Both the position numbers and the translations under genes were made by a program. A stretch of 64,000 bases of DNA from JBCCAG01 sp050331115 (GTDB taxonomy: Bacteria > Cyanobacteriota > Cyanobacteriia > CAKZMO01), in NCBI GenBank assembly GCA_050331115.1, contig JBHJHD010000011.1, forward strand, positions 1-64,000. The letters run 5' to 3'. Below the pieces are notes generated by a model. It was given only the letters and a program-made list of their open reading frames with translations. It ran no database searches and was not told the DNA's origin. Below, in pieces: positions 42,582-51,923 of this stretch; positions within the stretch are counted from its first letter, which is position 1, and each line of letters begins with the position of its first letter.

Positions 42582-42620
42582 CACAGATAGCCCTCACAGA
42601 TAGCTCTCACAGGTAGCCCT
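42582..42620. repeat. Three tandem copies of a 13-bp unit at the end of the STAND gene
   Basis: CACAGATAGCCCT, CACAGATAGCTCT and CACAGGTAGCCCT follow each other (42582, 42595, 42608) and a partial fourth copy follows. The stop codon of the gene at 42607-47427 (TGA on the minus strand) is formed within the array, so the repeat spans the coding end. Confidence 0.85.
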
Positions 42621-45600
42621 CACAAATGGTGCGATCGCTTTCAGCCACCTCGGTACTGTAGCGCAGGTAGCCGTTGAGCCAGCGGCAGCCGTCCATCAGC
42701 AGCTCGCTAAGGCTAGACTCGTTTTGCAGCGACGGAGCCGGGCGACCGTTGAGGTTGAACTCAAACAGCGGCTCGACCCTATCTGAATGGCTCATCAGCA
42801 CGGCCATATCCCAGCCCCGCACACAGCCTCCTTCTTCCACCACCACCAGCATCTCGCCGTCGACAGAGACCTTGGCGTAGCAAATAGGCGATCGCTGCGC
42901 TCTCAAAACCCGCATGGCGCTGCCGTCCCGGCGCCACAGGCGTACCGTACGGTCGGCGCTGTAGGACAAAATGCAGCGCCCGTCTGGCGTAAAGCGCACC
43001 CCCCGCACCCGCGCTTCGTGGCCGCGAAAAGTTTTCAGCAGCGTGCCGTGCCGATGCCAGAGCTTCACGGTACCGTCGGCGCTTGCGGAGGCAAACTGCT
43101 GTCCGCTGGGGCTAAACTGCACGTCTAAGACTCGGGCGTCGTGACCCTGCAGCGTTGCGATTGGGTCGCCGGCAGTCCGCCAGAGGTGCACCGTGCGCCC
43201 GCTAGCCGCCGCAATCTGATCGCCAGCAGGGCTCATGCTCACCCCCATGATGCGAGCGCCATGGCCGTAGAGAGAGGCCACTAGCGAGCCGTCTAGCCGC
43301 CACAGCCGCAGAATGCGATCGTTGCCGGCGGAGATCAGCAGCTGGCCATCGGGGCTGAAGCTGACGTGACGTATGCCGTTGTAGTGCTCATCAAACACCT
43401 GCAGCAGCGAGCCGTCCCGTCGCCACAGCCGAACGGTTTGGTCGTTACTTGCCGAGGCAATTAGAGTGCCGTCGGGGCTAGTGCTAACGCTGCGCACCAG
43501 GTCTTCATGGCCGTGGAAGGTGCGCACCAGCTCACCGTTGAGCTGCCACAGCTTTACGGTGCCGTCTTCCCCAGCAGTGGCCAAATGCCTATCGGCGCTC
43601 AGGCTGGCGTCGAGTACCCGGTGGCGGTGGCCCTGATCCACATACAGCCCTAGCCCGTCCAGTCCCCACAGGCGAATGGTTCGGTCTTCCCCCGCGGTGG
43701 CCAGCCGCCGCCCGTCTAGGCTGAAGCCTAAACCGTAGACCGAGCTGCCGTGTCCCCGAAACTGAACGATAGTTTGACCTTGAGTATCGCACAGCCGCAC
43801 CGTGCGATCGGCGCTGGTGAGGGCAAGCAGCTGGTTGTCGGGGCTAAAGCAGACGCCGTAGCCCGTAGCGCCATGCTGGTGGAGGGTACTGATAAGAGCG
43901 CCGTCCGGAGTCCAGACCTTTACGGTGCCGTCTTCCCCGGTAGAGACCAACATCTGGCCGTCGACGCTGTAGGTGACGCTGAAGACGCGGCCCTCGTGGC
44001 CCTTGATCTCTGCAAGCAGCGTCCCTGAACAGTGCCAGAGGCGAATTTTTCCGCCGTCGCAGGCGGTGGCCAGCACGCTGCCGTCGGGGCTGAAGCTGAC
44101 GTTATAGATGGCGACACCGCGCCGGAACACCCTCAAGGACTCTCCCCGAATATTCCACAAGCGCAGCACCCCGTCTTCTCCGCCGCTGGCCAGCGTGCTG
44201 CCGTCAGGACTAAAACAGACGCTAAAAATGCGATCGCTATGGCCCTTGAGGGTCCGCACCGGCACCCCATCCCGCCGCCACAGCCGCACCGTGCGATCGG
44301 CGCTGACGGAGGCCAGCAGGGTGCCGTCAGGGCTAAACTTCACGCTATGCACCTGGTCACGGTGACCGGTACAGACCGTGACCGCTTCTCCCTCGGGGGT
44401 CCACAGCCGCACGGTGTGGTCTGCGCTAGCGGACGCCAGGACCTGACCATCGGGGCTAAATTCGACGTCGAACACGGAGGCGGTATGGCCTGAGAAGCGG
44501 TTTACCTCTCGAATCTGGTTGAGGGTGTGCCACAGCCGCTCCCGCGTCTGCCGCTGGATGGCGCTTACGACGGCGTCGCCTGCGACATGACTGGCTGTAT
44601 TGATGCTGGCCGTGTTATTAGCCGTACTATTGGCTGCGCTGCTCGCTGTGGGCGTAAGCGCCAGGAGCTTGCGTCCGGCTTTGACGCTAGAGAGCAGCGC
44701 CCCGAGGTGGTCGTGGGAGAGCAGCAGCGCTTGGGACAGGGCGTTGAGCACCTTGATTTCCGCCAGCTCGGCGCGGCGGCGCTCCTGCTGTTCTTTATGG
44801 AGAGTCTGCTTGAGCTGGGCTTTGGTCTGCTTTAGCTCAGTGAGCAGCTCTGGGGTTTGCTCCTGGCGGATGAAGGGCACCAGGTAGTCGTGGACCAGCT
44901 GGTAGTAGCGGATAGAGGCGCTGGGCAGCTCAAACACCAGACCCGCCCCGACCAGGATGCGTAGCACCGGAGCCAAGCGATCCTTATCGACCTCGGCTTC
45001 TTCCGCCAGTTCGGTGCGGGTTTTGAGGGGGCGGGTGCCCTGCTCTTCGGTGAGGAAGTAGAGGAGCTGCTTGGCTAACTGCTGATTTTCTGGACCACAG
45101 TTTTCTACCGCCGCATCCACGTACCGCCGCACCAGCTCGGTTTTCGGTCCGCGATCGCGGTAGGCCTGGAGCGTCGTAATGTCTTCTACCTGCATCTGTG
45201 CCCCCACGATCTGCAGCTCGATGGGGCTCACCTGATTGAGCTCCTGGGCTAGGTCGTCCACCAGCGCGTCGATCAGGTCGGGCTCTAGGGAGAAGGGGGT
45301 ACGTTCGGTGAGCCGGTAGATTACCGATTTCGCCTCCTCCCGCGAGAAGTTGCCGATGTAGTAGAGAATCTGTTGGTCGAGAATGTTGTTGTTGACTACA
45401 TCTAAGCTAATGAAGCGGGTGATCTCCAGCAGGGAGTGGAGATAATCTTCCCGCAGGGACAAAATTACCTTGACGTAAGGAATGTCGAGGCAGGCTTTCA
45501 AAAACAGGTAGAATTCCCGGCGCTGGTGGGGGCGCTTGCAGGCCGAGTAGAACTCCTCAAACTGATCGAAGATCACAACTGTGGTTAGGTTGCGCTCATC

Positions 45601-47427
45601 GTTGCCGGCCAGCTGCCCTAGGGTGCTCAACTCAGGCTCGTCCTCCAGGGGGATGCGCTGCTCCCCCAGCGCCTGGAGCAGCGCCTCATGAAGGTTCTCC
45701 CGCCAATCCGTGTAGACCTGCAGCAGCACCGGCAGCGTTTCCCGAGAGCCGATGGTGCTGCGCTCTAGGGTCGGGATCAGTCCGGCGACCAAAATTGAGC
45801 TTTTACCCACTCCGGACTGCCCATAGAGCACCGTCAGTCGGTTGTCGTTGCGCCCCAGACGGTTGACCAGACGGTCAATGTCGGCTTGCCGCCCCGACGC
45901 CGCCAGCTCATGCACTCCATAGCGAGTGGGGGGGTGGGCGATCGCTGGGTTGGTGACCGGCTGCTTGGGCTGCAGCCGCGTCGCCCCCAGAAAGGCCCGA
46001 AAGCCAAACTGATATTCGATGGAGCGGCGGTTCTGGCGAATCTTAAAGGCTTTGAGATACTGCTGCTGATGAAAGTAGACCCGGCGCAGCTGGTTGAGGA
46101 TGCGGATATACAGCTCCGGGTCGTACTGGGGATTAGTCTCCCGCCGCGCCTTTTCTAGGCTTTCGATGGCGGGCTGGGGCTTCTGCAGCGCCAGCAGCGC
46201 CCTGGCCTGAGCCAACAAATACCACCCCTGGTGAAAGGACCGCTCCCACGCCCGGTCGACCTTCTGCTCGTGGGTCAGGTCTGGCTCCGGCAATAAGGCC
46301 TGCTCTAGAGTCGCGATCGCCCGGTCTGCCACAGCTTTAGCCTCGTGCCAGTCTTCCTGGGCCAGGGCCACCTCGCTGAGGAACCCGTAGGCCCGCGCCA
46401 GCCGAAACGGCTGCCGATAGTAACGCTGCAGGGCCACGGCCCGCTGGGCCACCTGGTCGAGCTCGTCCCACCGCTTTAGCCGCTGCAGCACCTCGCCTAA
46501 GGCGTTGATGAACTTGGCCGTGCACTCTGGGTGGTGGGCGGCCTCAAAGACGCCGATGCAGCGCTGGAAGTAGCTCCGGGCTCGCTCACAGGAGCGCTTA
46601 TGCTCCAGGCGGTTTTGCTCAGCCCAGGTGCGCCACAGCAGCCCCAAGCTATAGAGCAAGCAGCCCTGCCGCCGCCAGTCGTCCGTCTGCTGCCAAAAGT
46701 CTAGGCTGCGGCTGTAGCGCTCCTCAGCTTCTGAGAGCTTCTGGGTGGCGTAGGCCTCTCGCCCCAGCAAAAAGTCCAGACTGGCCTCTAGCTCAGGCTC
46801 TACCACCACCTGCCGCCGTCCTAAGTCCCGCAGCGCCGCCATCAGCTCCGCCTCGTAGCGGCTGCCGAAAATGTCGGTATTGCTCAAAAAAGGTCCTACC
46901 CCTGCCTTCAAAACCTGCTCAAAGAGCTGCTCTTCCCCGTGCTTTAGGGCGTCGAGAAGCTGGGCAGTGGCGGGCTGAAAATCGATGGTGGTGGCCCAGC
47001 TTTGAAAATCAGGCGCGAGCCGAATCATCTGCCGCAGTACGTCGTCGTTTACCCAAATGATTAGGGGGAAGGGGAAGCACTTACGAAATTCATCCCGCAC
47101 CTGGTTCGCGGACTTCAACAGCTGGTCGAGGTGGGCTACCGACTCTAGCCCGGTCACCATCAGCGCCTGGGGCGAGCCGCTGTGGGCGATCGCCTCCTGA
47201 ATTGCGGTCAGCACCGTATGGTCCCCAAGCTTCAGGTGCACCGTGCTCACCGGCAGAGGGGAGGCCCGGCAGATCCAGTCCACCATGGTGTGCTGCAGGT
47301 CGGCGTAGTTGCAGTGGGCCAGCACCAGAGAGAACTCCTCCGGCGCTAAATCCACCACGCGCACAATCTTATTGACGGCCTGCCAATTGTGGCGATCAGC
47401 TTCCACTATAGACTCGAGGCTAGCCAT
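42607..47427 (-). CDS. Giant STAND NTPase: inactive-STAND-like N-terminus, TPR, nSTAND, 14 WD40 repeats
   Basis: 1606 residues from the ATG at 47427, which has a strong ribosome site (AGGAGGTG, 5 bp upstream). Residues about 1-175 look like a P-loop NTPase fold without Walker motifs (ALMVTGLESVAHLDQLL, PLIIWVNDDVL). About 180-480 are TPR helices. About 500-860 are a STAND NTPase with Walker A GQSGVGKSS (near 535) and Walker B VVIFDQFEEF, followed by a winged-helix-like part and a coiled coil (LKQTKAQLKQTL). About 975-1545 are 14 WD40 repeats, enough for two seven-bladed propellers. Such proteins assemble on ligand binding. No catalytic effector domain is seen. The start overlaps the upstream ATPase gene by 22 bp, so the two are co-translated. 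Confidence 0.9.
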   Translation of the reverse strand: MASLESIVEADRHNWQAVNKIVRVVDLAPEEFSLVLAHCNYADLQHTMVDWICRASPLPVSTVHLKLGDHTVLTAIQEAIAHSGSPQALMVTGLESVAHLDQLLKSANQVRDEFRKCFPFPLIIWVNDDVLRQMIRLAPDFQSWATTIDFQPATAQLLDALKHGEEQLFEQVLKAGVGPFLSNTDIFGSRYEAELMAALRDLGRRQVVVEPELEASLDFLLGREAYATQKLSEAEERYSRSLDFWQQTDDWRRQGCLLYSLGLLWRTWAEQNRLEHKRSCERARSYFQRCIGVFEAAHHPECTAKFINALGEVLQRLKRWDELDQVAQRAVALQRYYRQPFRLARAYGFLSEVALAQEDWHEAKAVADRAIATLEQALLPEPDLTHEQKVDRAWERSFHQGWYLLAQARALLALQKPQPAIESLEKARRETNPQYDPELYIRILNQLRRVYFHQQQYLKAFKIRQNRRSIEYQFGFRAFLGATRLQPKQPVTNPAIAHPPTRYGVHELAASGRQADIDRLVNRLGRNDNRLTVLYGQSGVGKSSILVAGLIPTLERSTIGSRETLPVLLQVYTDWRENLHEALLQALGEQRIPLEDEPELSTLGQLAGNDERNLTTVVIFDQFEEFYSACKRPHQRREFYLFLKACLDIPYVKVILSLREDYLHSLLEITRFISLDVVNNNILDQQILYYIGNFSREEAKSVIYRLTERTPFSLEPDLIDALVDDLAQELNQVSPIELQIVGAQMQVEDITTLQAYRDRGPKTELVRRYVDAAVENCGPENQQLAKQLLYFLTEEQGTRPLKTRTELAEEAEVDKDRLAPVLRILVGAGLVFELPSASIRYYQLVHDYLVPFIRQEQTPELLTELKQTKAQLKQTLHKEQQERRRAELAEIKVLNALSQALLLSHDHLGALLSSVKAGRKLLALTPTASSAANSTANNTASINTASHVAGDAVVSAIQRQTRERLWHTLNQIREVNRFSGHTASVFDVEFSPDGQVLASASADHTVRLWTPEGEAVTVCTGHRDQVHSVKFSPDGTLLASVSADRTVRLWRRDGVPVRTLKGHSDRIFSVCFSPDGSTLASGGEDGVLRLWNIRGESLRVFRRGVAIYNVSFSPDGSVLATACDGGKIRLWHCSGTLLAEIKGHEGRVFSVTYSVDGQMLVSTGEDGTVKVWTPDGALISTLHQHGATGYGVCFSPDNQLLALTSADRTVRLCDTQGQTIVQFRGHGSSVYGLGFSLDGRRLATAGEDRTIRLWGLDGLGLYVDQGHRHRVLDASLSADRHLATAGEDGTVKLWQLNGELVRTFHGHEDLVRSVSTSPDGTLIASASNDQTVRLWRRDGSLLQVFDEHYNGIRHVSFSPDGQLLISAGNDRILRLWRLDGSLVASLYGHGARIMGVSMSPAGDQIAAASGRTVHLWRTAGDPIATLQGHDARVLDVQFSPSGQQFASASADGTVKLWHRHGTLLKTFRGHEARVRGVRFTPDGRCILSYSADRTVRLWRRDGSAMRVLRAQRSPICYAKVSVDGEMLVVVEEGGCVRGWDMAVLMSHSDRVEPLFEFNLNGRPAPSLQNESSLSELLMDGCRWLNGYLRYSTEVAESDRTICEGYL

Positions 47428-48728
47428 GCCTGCACCTCCTGGGTTTCGGCCAGGATGGGGTTGATGTCGTTCCACAGCTGGCCGTTGTGACGGTACTCAA
47501 ACACAAACAGGCTGCGCAGCAGCAGCTTATAGGCCTCTTCGCCCCGTACGTCCTGGCGCTGCTGCATAATTTTTTGCAGCAGGGGCCACTCATCCCCAGT
47601 GATCGCTAGGCTAAGCTCGTTGCGGCGCTGGGCGATGATGCTCTCTAGGCAGGCCTGGGAGATGGGCGGGTCCTCTTGCTGTAGGCAGCGGTTGAGCAGC
47701 ACCAGCAGGTTGCGCACGTGGCCGCCGCTGATGCTGCAGAGTCGATTGAGGGTGTCAATGTGATCGAATACGTCTAGAACGTGATCTAAACGCTCCTGGG
47801 GGGGGCTGTTGGGAAAGGCCCTTGCCAGCACCATCTGTCGCAGCAGCGCCATTCCCGGTTCGCAGGGCTGGCCACTCGGCAGCTTCACCGGCACCATGGG
47901 CAGCACCTTGGGGTCAACGCCAAACCGATTGATTAGCCGGCCCAGCTCATTGGAGAACACCAGCACCAGGGGAATGGTGTACACTACGTGGCAGTTAAGC
48001 TGCTTTAGCTGGTCCCCCCGGTCTACAAACAGATACTCCGGCTGCGATCGCCCCGAGGGCTTCAGGGAGCTGTCCACCCGGTCTAGGTTATCCACAATTA
48101 CCACCAGACCTCGTCGACCGCGCTTTTTCAGCTCCTGGTTGGCGCGGGTAAACAGCTCGGCGTTGATGGCCTCTAGAATGCTGCTGGTGCGGGGCTCTAA
48201 ATACTGCCGCAGGCGATCGCGCAGCCGGGGGCTCTCCCGAGTCTGGGCGGTGATTTTACCAATACCCAAGGATAGCTCGGCCTCTACGTCGAGGCTCACC
48301 GGAGTCTTTAGAAAAGCCGAAACCTCCTCAAACAGGCTGGCGAAGTAGCGGGGCCGCAGGTGAATGTCAATGGCCTCTAGGCTGCCGCTCACCCGCTGAG
48401 CAATGGCCAACAGAATGTCGGTGACGTCGATATCCGCTAGGTCAAGGTCACGGCTCGATTCAAAATAGACCGTGTGGAAGCCTTCATCCTCTAGCTCTGC
48501 CTTCAGCCGCAGCAGCTCTGTAGATTTTCCGCAGCCGATGTGGCCCGTGAACAATTGGCAGGTCGGTTCGTCAGTAGCGAGTATGGTAATCATGCGGCGC
48601 AGCTCACGGATGAGATCGCTGCCGCGCACTGGAGAAAAGTCGATGTAGTATTTCCGATCCTTTGGATCTTCAACTTTCAGCGTTCTGGTCGGATTACAGG
48701 CCCTATAGAAGCGGCGTAGATCCAGCAC
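47406..48728 (-). CDS. AAA/P-loop ATPase partner of the STAND-WD40 protein
   Basis: 440 residues from the GTG at 48728, supported by AGGAG 7 bp upstream; an in-frame TTG at 48776 is rejected. Walker A is GHIGCGKSTELL (near residue 62), Walker B is LVVIVDNLDRV, and a later arginine-rich helix and LCSISGGHVRNLL (sensor-2-like) complete a P-loop/AAA+ ATPase. The C-terminal third is a winged-helix-like or effector-coupling part with LLLRSLFVFEYRHNG. There is no membrane segment. It overlaps the STAND gene, so stoichiometric production is expected. I infer one complex or one signalling chain, probably of the biological-conflict type found in multicellular bacteria. Confidence 0.85.
   Translation of the reverse strand: MLDLRRFYRACNPTRTLKVEDPKDRKYYIDFSPVRGSDLIRELRRMITILATDEPTCQLFTGHIGCGKSTELLRLKAELEDEGFHTVYFESSRDLDLADIDVTDILLAIAQRVSGSLEAIDIHLRPRYFASLFEEVSAFLKTPVSLDVEAELSLGIGKITAQTRESPRLRDRLRQYLEPRTSSILEAINAELFTRANQELKKRGRRGLVVIVDNLDRVDSSLKPSGRSQPEYLFVDRGDQLKQLNCHVVYTIPLVLVFSNELGRLINRFGVDPKVLPMVPVKLPSGQPCEPGMALLRQMVLARAFPNSPPQERLDHVLDVFDHIDTLNRLCSISGGHVRNLLVLLNRCLQQEDPPISQACLESIIAQRRNELSLAITGDEWPLLQKIMQQRQDVRGEEAYKLLLRSLFVFEYRHNGQLWNDINPILAETQEVQAWLASSL
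47433..47440 (-). promoter_or_regulatory. Ribosome-binding site of the STAND gene
   Basis: AGGAGGTG on the minus strand, 5 bp from the ATG at 47427 and inside the 3' end of the ATPase gene. It decides the start and shows direct translational coupling. Confidence 0.85.
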
Positions 48729-49017
48729 GATGGTGCTCCTAACGGATAAGACGAGTACGTACGAGGCTCCATTCAAGTGTGCCTTGCCTTCCCCCTGACT
48801 GTGTATTACCCGACGGGGTCATACCGACCTGAGGGCTGGGGGAAAATCTAGACGGGCCCCGCTTACTTACTATAGTTACCGGGCTCCCCCTAGGTAACCG
48901 GGTTAAACGGACGCTATCCAATTTGACCACTCCCGCAGCTGGTCCGCTGCTTTAGCCTTACGGGCGATTGCTGCTATCGCGGCATCGGCTCATCTCGCAG
49001 TAGATCGCTTTAACTCA
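48729..49017. other. Leader region of the ATPase-STAND pair
   Basis: 289 bases with GTTACC and GGTAAC arms (48875-48898) 12 bp apart, followed on the minus strand by a possible -10 TATAGT. An alternative reading is two direct copies of TAACCGGG-like sequence. The symmetry suggests an operator, but no matching -35 box is clear. Confidence 0.4.
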
Positions 49018-49617
49018 CTACTGGGTGAGCTGCCCCAGATTCTCGTAAATCTCCTCAATCGCACAGGTAAACCCAATGCTGGCAAACTCAACCTGCTCCC
49101 CAGCCCTATAGACTTGAGGTACCCATAAACTATCCGACTTCCGCTGGAACCGCTCAACCAAAACCTGCTTTTGGTGAACCAGCACGTACTCTTCCAGTTC
49201 CAAAATCGATTGATAGTCAGAGAACTTATCGCCCCGCTCGCGCAGCGTCTCCGAGAGAGAATCGAAGGCCTCAGTTAAGTCTGACAGTACCTCTATAATC
49301 AGCTTTGGATGCAGAATGAAATCCTCGCTAGAGCTGCGATCGCGAGCATCACAGGTCACCGCCAAATCTGAGTAATAGAACAGATTCAAAGGCGGTAGCC
49401 GCACCTTCATATCGACCGAATAGGCGATACAGCTCGACCCGCGTAGGTGATTCACCAGCAGCGCCGAGAGGTTGCCCGTAATGATTACATGGGCTTTATT
49501 TACCCCGGCCATTGCCACAAGCTGACCCTGCAGGTATTCGTGCTTAATCAAACTCACCCGCTCAATCTCTAGGTACTCTTTAGGGGTGAAGTACGCATGG
49601 CGCTTGCTTGACGTTAT
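49018..49617 (-). pseudogene. Uma2-family (DUF820) nuclease gene, start codon apparently lost
   Basis: A PD-(D/E)XK Uma2 protein of about 180 residues can be read from a GTG at 49557: KHEYLQGQLVAMAG, YSDLAVTCD, PKLIIEVLSD and YVLVHQKQVLVERF. In-frame upstream lies the normal N-terminus of the family (YFTPKEYLEIER), which should be preceded by a start, but the codon in that place is ATA (49615-49617) and a TGA follows at once upstream (49621-49623). No other start lies between. The simplest reading is an ATG to ATA change, leaving either a null gene or a shorter protein from the GTG. The remaining frame has no stops. Uma2 proteins are nuclease-fold and often found near defence genes. Confidence 0.7.
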
Positions 49618-49651
49618 TGTTCAACCTAGCTTGACTTCACTGCGCTCGATG

Positions 49652-51490
49652 TCACCGGCCCACCGCTACCTGCATCGACTGACGCGTTTTATCGGCCTGG
49701 TCCAGCAGAGATTCCGCAAAGGCGATCGCCTGCTGATCGGATTTGCCTCCGGCGAGCTGGGCCAGCTCCTCGCGGCGCTGCTGCTGGTCTAGGGGCATCA
49801 CCCGCACCACGGTGCGCACCGCATCGCTGGCCGTCTTGCTCCCTATATCATCGGCGGCGGGTTCGCTGGCGGCTTCTGCTTTCTTGGCGCGGCGCTTTGT
49901 CCCAGGCGGCGAAACCGACGGGGTAGCGATCGCTCCATCCCCCACCACGGCCTTACTGACGTGGAAGTGATTGTCGGCCATGGCCGCCACAATCGGCTGG
50001 TGAGTGACGCACAGCACCTGATGACGATGGCTGAGCTGATGCAGCTTTTCGGCGATCGCCTGGGCCACCCGACCGGACACCCCGGCGTCGATCTCATCAA
50101 AAATCATCGTCCCTACTGCATCGGCTTGGGAGAGGCACACCTTTAAGGCCAGCAAAAAGCGGCTCATCTCGCCGCCGGAGGCCGTCTCGGACAGCGGCTG
50201 CAGCGGCTCGCCGGGGTTGGGGCTAAACATAAAGGTGATCCGGTCCGCGCCGCTGACGGTAGGGGAAACGGGAGAGACCGCCACTTGGAACTGCACCTTG
50301 TCCATAGCTAAGGGCTTCAGCTGGCTGATGATCTGGTCCTGGAGCTGCTGGGCCGCCGCCTGACGGAGCTGGGTAAGCTGGGCGCAGGCCTCCACTAGTT
50401 TGGCCTGCTTCACCTGGTGGGCTTGCTCTAGCGCCTCCATCGACTGGCCGCCGTCGTTGAGGGCCTCTAGCTCCGTCTGCAGCTGCTGGTCGCGGGCGAT
50501 CGCCTCCCCTAGGGTAGGGCCATACTTGCGGCAAATCTGCTTGAGCTGCACAATACGCTCCTCCACCTCGCTTAGCCGCTGGGGGTCGGTCTCTAGCACC
50601 TCGCCATAGGCATTGATCTGCCGCCCGGTTTCCTCCACGTGGGCCAGGGCCTCGTTGAGCATTTCCAGCATGGGGACAATGGTGGTGTCGTACTCCGCCA
50701 TCGTGGTGAGGGTATCGTGGGCGCGACCCAGCAGGTCAGCGCAGGCGTCGCTGCCGTCGTCGGCTTGGTAGAGCAGCTGATAGGCCTGATAGCTATACTG
50801 CTGCAGCTCTACCGCATGGCTGAGGCGCTTGCGCTCTTGTTCCAGGTGGTCTAGCTCGTCAGGATTATCGAGGTTGGCCTCCTGTAGCTCTTTAGCCTGA
50901 AAGGTGAATAGGTCGAGCTGCTGCTGCCGCTGGGCCTCCTGATGCTTGCGGCGCTCTAGGGCCTTGAGGGCAGCCTGTGACGCGCCGTAGGCCTCGGCCA
51001 CCACGGCCAGCTGGCTTTGCAGCTCGGGGCCGCCAAAGCCGTCGAGCCAGCGGCGTTGCAGGGCCGCCTCCCCGAGCTGCACGGTCTGACCTTGGGCGGT
51101 AATTTCCACCAGCCGCTGGCGCAGCGATTCAATCTGCTGCTTATTCACCAGCATGCCGTTTACCCGAGAGCGGTTACGCACCCCGCCCCGCCCCGCGGTC
51201 AGCTCCCGGCGGCAGACCATTACCCCGTCCTCTACGGATTCAATCTCCTGCGCGGTCAGCCAAGCGCCTAGCTCCGGCACCAGCGCAAAGCGAGCTTCGA
51301 TTAGGCCGCGATCGCTCCCAGCCCGCACGATGCGCCCCGACACCCGCCCCCCCAGGACGGCGTCAATAGCGTCTAAAATAATTGATTTTCCGGCCCCTGT
51401 TTCTCCGGTGAGCACGTTGAGGCCATTGCCAAATAGGAGGTCCAAAGAGTCGACTAGGGCAAAGTTTTCGACGTGGAGGGAGATCAGCAT
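49652..51490 (-). CDS. recN: DNA repair ATPase RecN
   Basis: 612 residues of SMC type. Walker A is GETGAGKSIILDAI and the start MLISLHVENFALVDSLDL is typical. A long coiled-coil middle (residues about 160-370) is followed by ETASGGEMSRFLLAL (signature) and IFDEIDAGVSGRVAQAI (Walker B). RecN binds single-stranded ends and aligns broken DNA for repair. A low-complexity insertion of about 60 residues (from SVSPPGTKRRAKK) lies near the C-terminus, between the His-switch segment and the last helices; it is unlike the compact bacterial norm. It converges on nothing; the Uma2 gene follows on the same strand. Confidence 0.95.
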   Translation of the reverse strand: MLISLHVENFALVDSLDLLFGNGLNVLTGETGAGKSIILDAIDAVLGGRVSGRIVRAGSDRGLIEARFALVPELGAWLTAQEIESVEDGVMVCRRELTAGRGGVRNRSRVNGMLVNKQQIESLRQRLVEITAQGQTVQLGEAALQRRWLDGFGGPELQSQLAVVAEAYGASQAALKALERRKHQEAQRQQQLDLFTFQAKELQEANLDNPDELDHLEQERKRLSHAVELQQYSYQAYQLLYQADDGSDACADLLGRAHDTLTTMAEYDTTIVPMLEMLNEALAHVEETGRQINAYGEVLETDPQRLSEVEERIVQLKQICRKYGPTLGEAIARDQQLQTELEALNDGGQSMEALEQAHQVKQAKLVEACAQLTQLRQAAAQQLQDQIISQLKPLAMDKVQFQVAVSPVSPTVSGADRITFMFSPNPGEPLQPLSETASGGEMSRFLLALKVCLSQADAVGTMIFDEIDAGVSGRVAQAIAEKLHQLSHRHQVLCVTHQPIVAAMADNHFHVSKAVVGDGAIATPSVSPPGTKRRAKKAEAASEPAADDIGSKTASDAVRTVVRVMPLDQQQRREELAQLAGGKSDQQAIAFAESLLDQADKTRQSMQVAVGR

Positions 51491-51923
51491 AAGGGGGACG
51501 GTGAGCTGGACGACGCCAGAACTAGTACATCAGTATAGTACGTCCAATAGACTCCTTAAGTTTGACACACTCTCTATAGGCTACAAGGGATGCAATAGCG
51601 GGTGAGGCGATAGTACCAGGTTTACGGTGGCGATCGCAGAGCTATCTAAGGAATGGGAATTTTAGCCAGACTTCAATCTTGAAGATGAGCGGCTTGGCCA
51701 CCGTGAGCCTGCTGAGGAACCTGTCGTCGCTCTGTGCGTCCAATTACTAGAACACTTCGGTAAACTTTGTAACTTGACTGTCGCTGACGCGGCTCACGCC
51801 AAAGGCTACGCAGTAGCCAGTCAGATGCCGAGCAGAGTCCAAGTCTATCTCTACTGAGATAGAGCTTGTAGATTGGGATGCACGCCGCCTAAAAATTTTT
51901 TAACAGATTTAAATAAAGAGGCT
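51491..51923. other. Intergenic region, possible coding remnant
   Basis: 433 bases. A plus-strand frame (about 51620-51858) reads AELSKEWEF, a stop, then a continuous run that includes PVVALCVQLLEHFGKLCN and ends with TGA at 51856-51858. It may be a decayed short gene, but support is thin. A ribosome site AAGAGG lies just before the ATG at 51924. Confidence 0.35.

Noticed and set aside
51620..51858. Plus-strand frame with an internal stop before the RTX gene
   Set aside because: It reads partly like protein but has a stop, no start and no family I recognise; kept only as a note in the intergenic entry.
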